64,000 bases of DNA from Physcomitrium patens (lineage: Eukaryota; Streptophyta; Bryopsida; Funariales; Funariaceae). Every line of letters begins with the position of its first letter. The stretch's first letter is position 1. The position numbers were made by a program, and so were the translations under genes. The notes below the pieces were generated by a model. It was given only the letters and a program-made list of their open reading frames with translations, did no database searches and was not told the origin of the DNA. The stretch spans positions 9,215,310 to 9,279,309 of the forward strand of contig NC_037253.1 in the NCBI RefSeq assembly GCF_000002425.4, given 5' to 3'. This document shows, one piece after another, positions 60,959 through 64,000 of this stretch.

Positions 60959-61318
60959 ATGTGTTATATATATATTAGTAACTTGTGGAATAAGCTAACT
61001 ATATGGCACACACATAAATAACTTACGTTGCAAATTAAAGTATATGTCTAATAAAGTCAACATGTATTAAAAGTCCTATAGAATATTGCCACATAGCTCC
61101 TAATTAAAGAGTATATATAGAGGCAAGACTGAAACTCATTCTACTCTTGTCAATTCTTTTTCAATCTATAGTCTTTTTTTAAGTCTTTTTAGTCTTCTTT
61201 TCTATAGCCATAGCCATTTTAGTTCAATATATTATCATTTTTGAATGATTTTTTAATCTTTTTAAGTGACACAATAGTGTATTAAGTATTTCTTTCTTTG
61301 AATTTCATATCCTTGACA

Positions 61319-61500
61319 TTAAATCTAATTAGATATTAAAAATCTGAGATGTAGTACTTGGAAATTCAAACATATTCAATAACTCCAATTATGATACATA
61401 GAATTTTCAAAAAAAAATCTATTGGCTTGCTTTGCATGAAAATAAAAATTAATTAATTATAATTTTTTTTTTTTTATCATTTCTATACAAGCTAATTTGA
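61319..61500. other. Short AT-rich spacer
   Basis: AT-rich DNA between LTR i and the tRNA-like cluster, with a poly(T) run near 61464-61475. No feature seen. Confidence 0.4.
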
Positions 61501-61575
61501 TATATTTCAGCTCAAGTAATAGAGTGCTTATTTAGCATGTGAAAGATTTGGAGATTGATACTTCACTTTTCTTTC
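61501..61575 (+). pseudogene. Decayed tRNA-Ala(AGC)-like sequence
   Basis: GCTC...GAGT forms a D-stem (61510-61513 with 61522-61525). The loop TTAGCAT gives anticodon AGC. TGGAG-ATTGATA-CTTCA makes an intact T-stem and a seven-base loop in which the usual C of TTCGA has become T. The anticodon stem has wobbles and one mismatch, and the acceptor stem is lost. It is a pseudogene or a SINE head; plant tRNA-Ala(AGC) has the same TTAGCATG core. Confidence 0.6.
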
Positions 61576-61583
61576 AACTTCAA

Positions 61584-61773
61584 TAGCTCAGTTGGTTAAA
61601 TGATATCCTAAGATGGGCCATTATGTAATACATGTAGTGCCAAAAATGCAAACATGGCCTATACAATGATTAATTCCACACTAAAGTAGTGCTTCATCAA
61701 ATGTAGTAAATCATGATTCAAATGGAAATAGATTCATAGATTGAATTATAGAAATTCAAAAACTTACAATCAC

Positions 61774-61802
<29 letters not shown>
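61584..61802 (+). mobile_element. Possible SINE: tRNA-like A-box to poly(A)
   Basis: AATAGCTCAGTTGGTTAAAT is a near-perfect tRNA D-arm / polymerase III A-box. About 190 bases of unrelated sequence follow, then a run of 29 A (61774-61802). Head, body and poly(A) tail is the SINE layout. A B-box is unclear and target duplications were not found. Confidence 0.4.
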
Positions 61803-61804
<2 letters not shown>

Positions 61805-62540
61805 CCACTATGGAGACACATTTCTTTATATTCAAACATAAGCCTCTTCATTTTACTCTAATTACAATTGACTTAATTACAAACGTCTCTTAAACCTTGA
61901 TTTGTTGACTTGTTCACTTGCTTATAGCTATCAAAGCACAAAGAATATATCAATAATATCAACTCGAGGAACTCAGTCATCCTCCTTGGCACCAATCTAA
62001 TCAAGAGTCATTACAATCTTAACAAAAAATCTTACTTTGACCAAATCATCAAATAACTTATAAGCTGAGGTAATCAACAAACTTGCCTCAATATTGGCAA
62101 AAGACATCTTGGTCTAAATTATATAAAAAATGGAAGTAAATTCATTAGATAGTATCACGTCTAATCAAAGCTATCTTGACTTACATATACAATAAGAGAA
62201 TAATGCCCAAACTCTCCTTACCATGCCTTGAACAATGCAACAGAGTGTACACCTTGTTAATCATAACTACATTAGAGATACAAAACAATTCATTGTTGGA
62301 TCCATTTGGATCCCAAAGCATTAAAATCAAGACCCATTATTTCCAAGGTAATACATAGTGTGCATCAATAATGCATGACATATATAGACCTTAGGTCATT
62401 ACTATGATAACAAGGCTCTTAGATACATGTAGAACTTAACTAGATGAGTTCTAAGGCTACCACCTTCAAAATACCACAGATACCTTAGTTCTTTTCTTAT
62501 TATGATTCATGTAACTATATCATTCCTTTAAGCTGAAGTG
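61803..62540. other. Gene-free AT-rich DNA
   Basis: No ORF or repeat that I can support. Composition and texture resemble 53-56 kb. Confidence 0.5.
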
Positions 62541-62613
62541 GCATTTTAAATCTCAATTGGCTAGAGCACCCATTTAGTAAGTGGAAGGTCCTGAATTCAA
62601 CTCTCAATGGAAG
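62541..62613 (+). pseudogene. Decayed tRNA-Thr(AGT)-like sequence
   Basis: TCTCAATTGGCTAGAGC resembles a D-arm, the anticodon loop TTAGTAA gives anticodon AGT, and CTGAA-TTCAACT-CTCAA is a T-arm with a CG-to-CA change. Several stem pairs are broken. GC-richer sequence follows to about 62750 (GTCGCCTAGCGTCTCACCC...), which could be the body of a tRNA-headed SINE. Confidence 0.55.
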
Positions 62614-62800
62614 TAATGGGTATCAAAGATGTTAACTAGAGTTTTATTTTAGTGTCGCCTAGCGTCTCACCCGTGCAGGTCCATGGAATTTGTGTGGGGT
62701 GGGTTTATTGGTCCTACACGGTGGTAGTATATGTTAAAGGAAGTTAGGCAGCAGTAGGTTTCCAAAAGTACAAACAGTTTGACGTCTCCTAAGACGTTTA

Positions 62801-64000
62801 TCAAAAGAACAATCCATGCAAAATATTTATTGTGGTTGTTTTGTGTGGAAAATCAGTGTACGGGTGAGAGGCAGGATTCTTGCAATACCCCAAAGTCAGA
62901 GCAAAGCGTTTATTCAACGGTCCATAAATCCAGCCCCCAACTAAGAGGCAGAACTCAATGACATTCAATTCAAGAACAGCAGCGATATGAGATCGAGGAG
63001 AGCCTACAAGTACTGCGTCACCACGCACAATGGTACTTCCTGGATGGCCCTCGACCTGATACAACAACTGATCTACTCCTGGAAGAACCAGCCGTATGTC
63101 ATCACCGGCTGCAGCCAGAGCTTCCGCACCCAGCTTACTGATAACAATGCGCACCGTAAACAGCCATACTGCCAATGCTCGTCCGGAAGCCGTGCCATGA
63201 GGCCAACAGCCACTGCCACGTTGAGGTGCACCATCATGTACATCCATTTCGCGATCGTCACATTTGTATGCCGGCTGGTGGTGTACTGACCGGTACGCTT
63301 TTCCAGGCTCACATATGGACACACCACCTCTTCTAGCTGGAAGGACGTGACATGACGTCCAATCGTGGCGCTTTGCTGCACCTTCTCAGGGGCTTCGTCC
63401 CTGCTGGCACCTCTTGCCGGTGTCAAGTTGCAGCTGACAGTAACGAGAGCAGCAATCTCATCAATTGTGTGGGCCCGTGTTTGATGATAATTCACAAAGA
63501 TCTCAAGATCATCAGGCGTGAAAGATAGAAAATAAATCCTGCTACCATTGAAACGCACAACTGGGAAACTAGGGCATCGAGGAGATTGTGTCCAAAAAAA
63601 CCTGCAACAGTTCGTGCCACTATTTGGTTTAAACTTACGGCCTACTACCAAGAGCAGCCAGCGAGATCTTCCAAAGGCCTCTGCTATGATTGCGGCCTTT
63701 GTCGCCAAACTTCTTAGTTCACTCTTTGTATTCCAGCATGTCAGCAACACATCCAGTCTGGTAGGTCCTCCATGATAGCCCGGCGCCAAAACATACCACT
63801 CTGAGCGACTGAGAGGCGACAGTGGCATTCGAGTGCCTTAGGGCGGTTACCACAGCGATTGAGGAGGTGAGCGCATTAGAAGCTTGGTGCCAACTGCTGC
63901 TGCGGACACCGATTCCAACTGCGCCTCAAAACGCAATAATTTGAGATGACCATGCGGCTGTGGCCGAGGTGGCGACGCCTTGCGCCCTAGCAAGTTGTGG
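62801..64000 (-). CDS. Uncharacterised coding-like region, possibly a gene fragment running off the window
   Basis: Composition changes sharply here to about 50% GC. Two long minus-strand ORFs overlap: 63073-63828 (251 codons) and 62801-63322 (173 codons). The first is most protein-like at DEIAALVTVSCNLTPARGAS to about MARLPDEHW. The second is most protein-like from LAVWLFTVRIVISKLGAEAL through LPGVDQLLYQVEGHPGSTIV and then LELNVIEFCLLVGGWIYG. The plausible coding frame therefore seems to change near 63175, by frameshift or by intron. A third frame reads smoothly from 63900 to 63780 (SNALTSSIAVVTALRHSNAT). I recognise no family. It may be exons of a real gene whose start lies beyond 64000, or a degraded one. 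Confidence 0.45.

Larger units (their letters stand above)
59668..61318 (+). repeat. LTR i (3' LTR of E), split by LTR ii
   Basis: Starts TGTTACAAATATA at 59668 after E's purine tract and ends CCTTGACA at 61318. LTR ii interrupts it at 59854-60958. Removing that and one target copy leaves about 541 bp, close to the 561 bp of the C family. Confidence 0.8.

Overview
This is nuclear DNA of a land plant. The evidence is two conserved plant genes with GT-AG introns and plant-type protein sequences, plus chromodomain Ty3/gypsy and Ty1/copia retrotransposons with tRNA-iMet-like priming sites. I cannot name the species. The very AT-rich intergenic DNA and heavy nesting would fit a non-seed plant, but that is a guess. 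I see no bacterial genes, CRISPR array or organelle insertion.

Layout. (1) 1-5.1 kb: an intronless minus-strand gene for a PSMD5-like proteasome chaperone, an intergenic stretch, and an orphan first part of a germin-like protein. (2) 5.1-29.65 kb: a minus-strand RPL23A pseudogene touching the 3' end of a decayed copia element (D). D was split by two chromovirus insertions, A (7361-13757) and B (13829-26137). B was split by a third, C (16957-23349). Target-site duplications (TSDs) place every insertion: ATTAG for A, TATTG for B, TCTAC/TTTAC for C. D's reading frame continues across both scars. (3) 29.65-33.7 kb: non-coding DNA with a 31-bp minisatellite built on AAACCCTAA telo-boxes. (4) 34.3-44.5 kb: a 15-exon DCAF1 gene, the substrate receptor of CUL4-DDB1 ubiquitin ligases. 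It is intact and predicted to encode 2,037 residues. (5) 46.5-51.5 kb: copia element G, complete from LTR to LTR but full of nonsense codons. (6) 51.5-62.6 kb: AT-rich DNA, a possible CACTA terminus, two chromovirus remnants in opposite orientations (F, E), a three-level nest of LTRs, and decayed tRNA-like/SINE-like sequences. (7) 62.8-64 kb: a compositionally distinct, coding-like but unrecognised minus-strand region running to the window edge.

The cellular genes are unrelated to each other, although PSMD5 (26S proteasome assembly) and DCAF1 (ubiquitin ligase) both belong to protein turnover. Everything else is retroelement biology. The most novel item is a small accessory ORF between the pol chromodomain and the 3' LTR. 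It is shared by two chromovirus families (A/C and B) with different LTRs. Its conserved tail includes a GHY-WL-G--NHL block, and it matches no standard chromovirus product I know.
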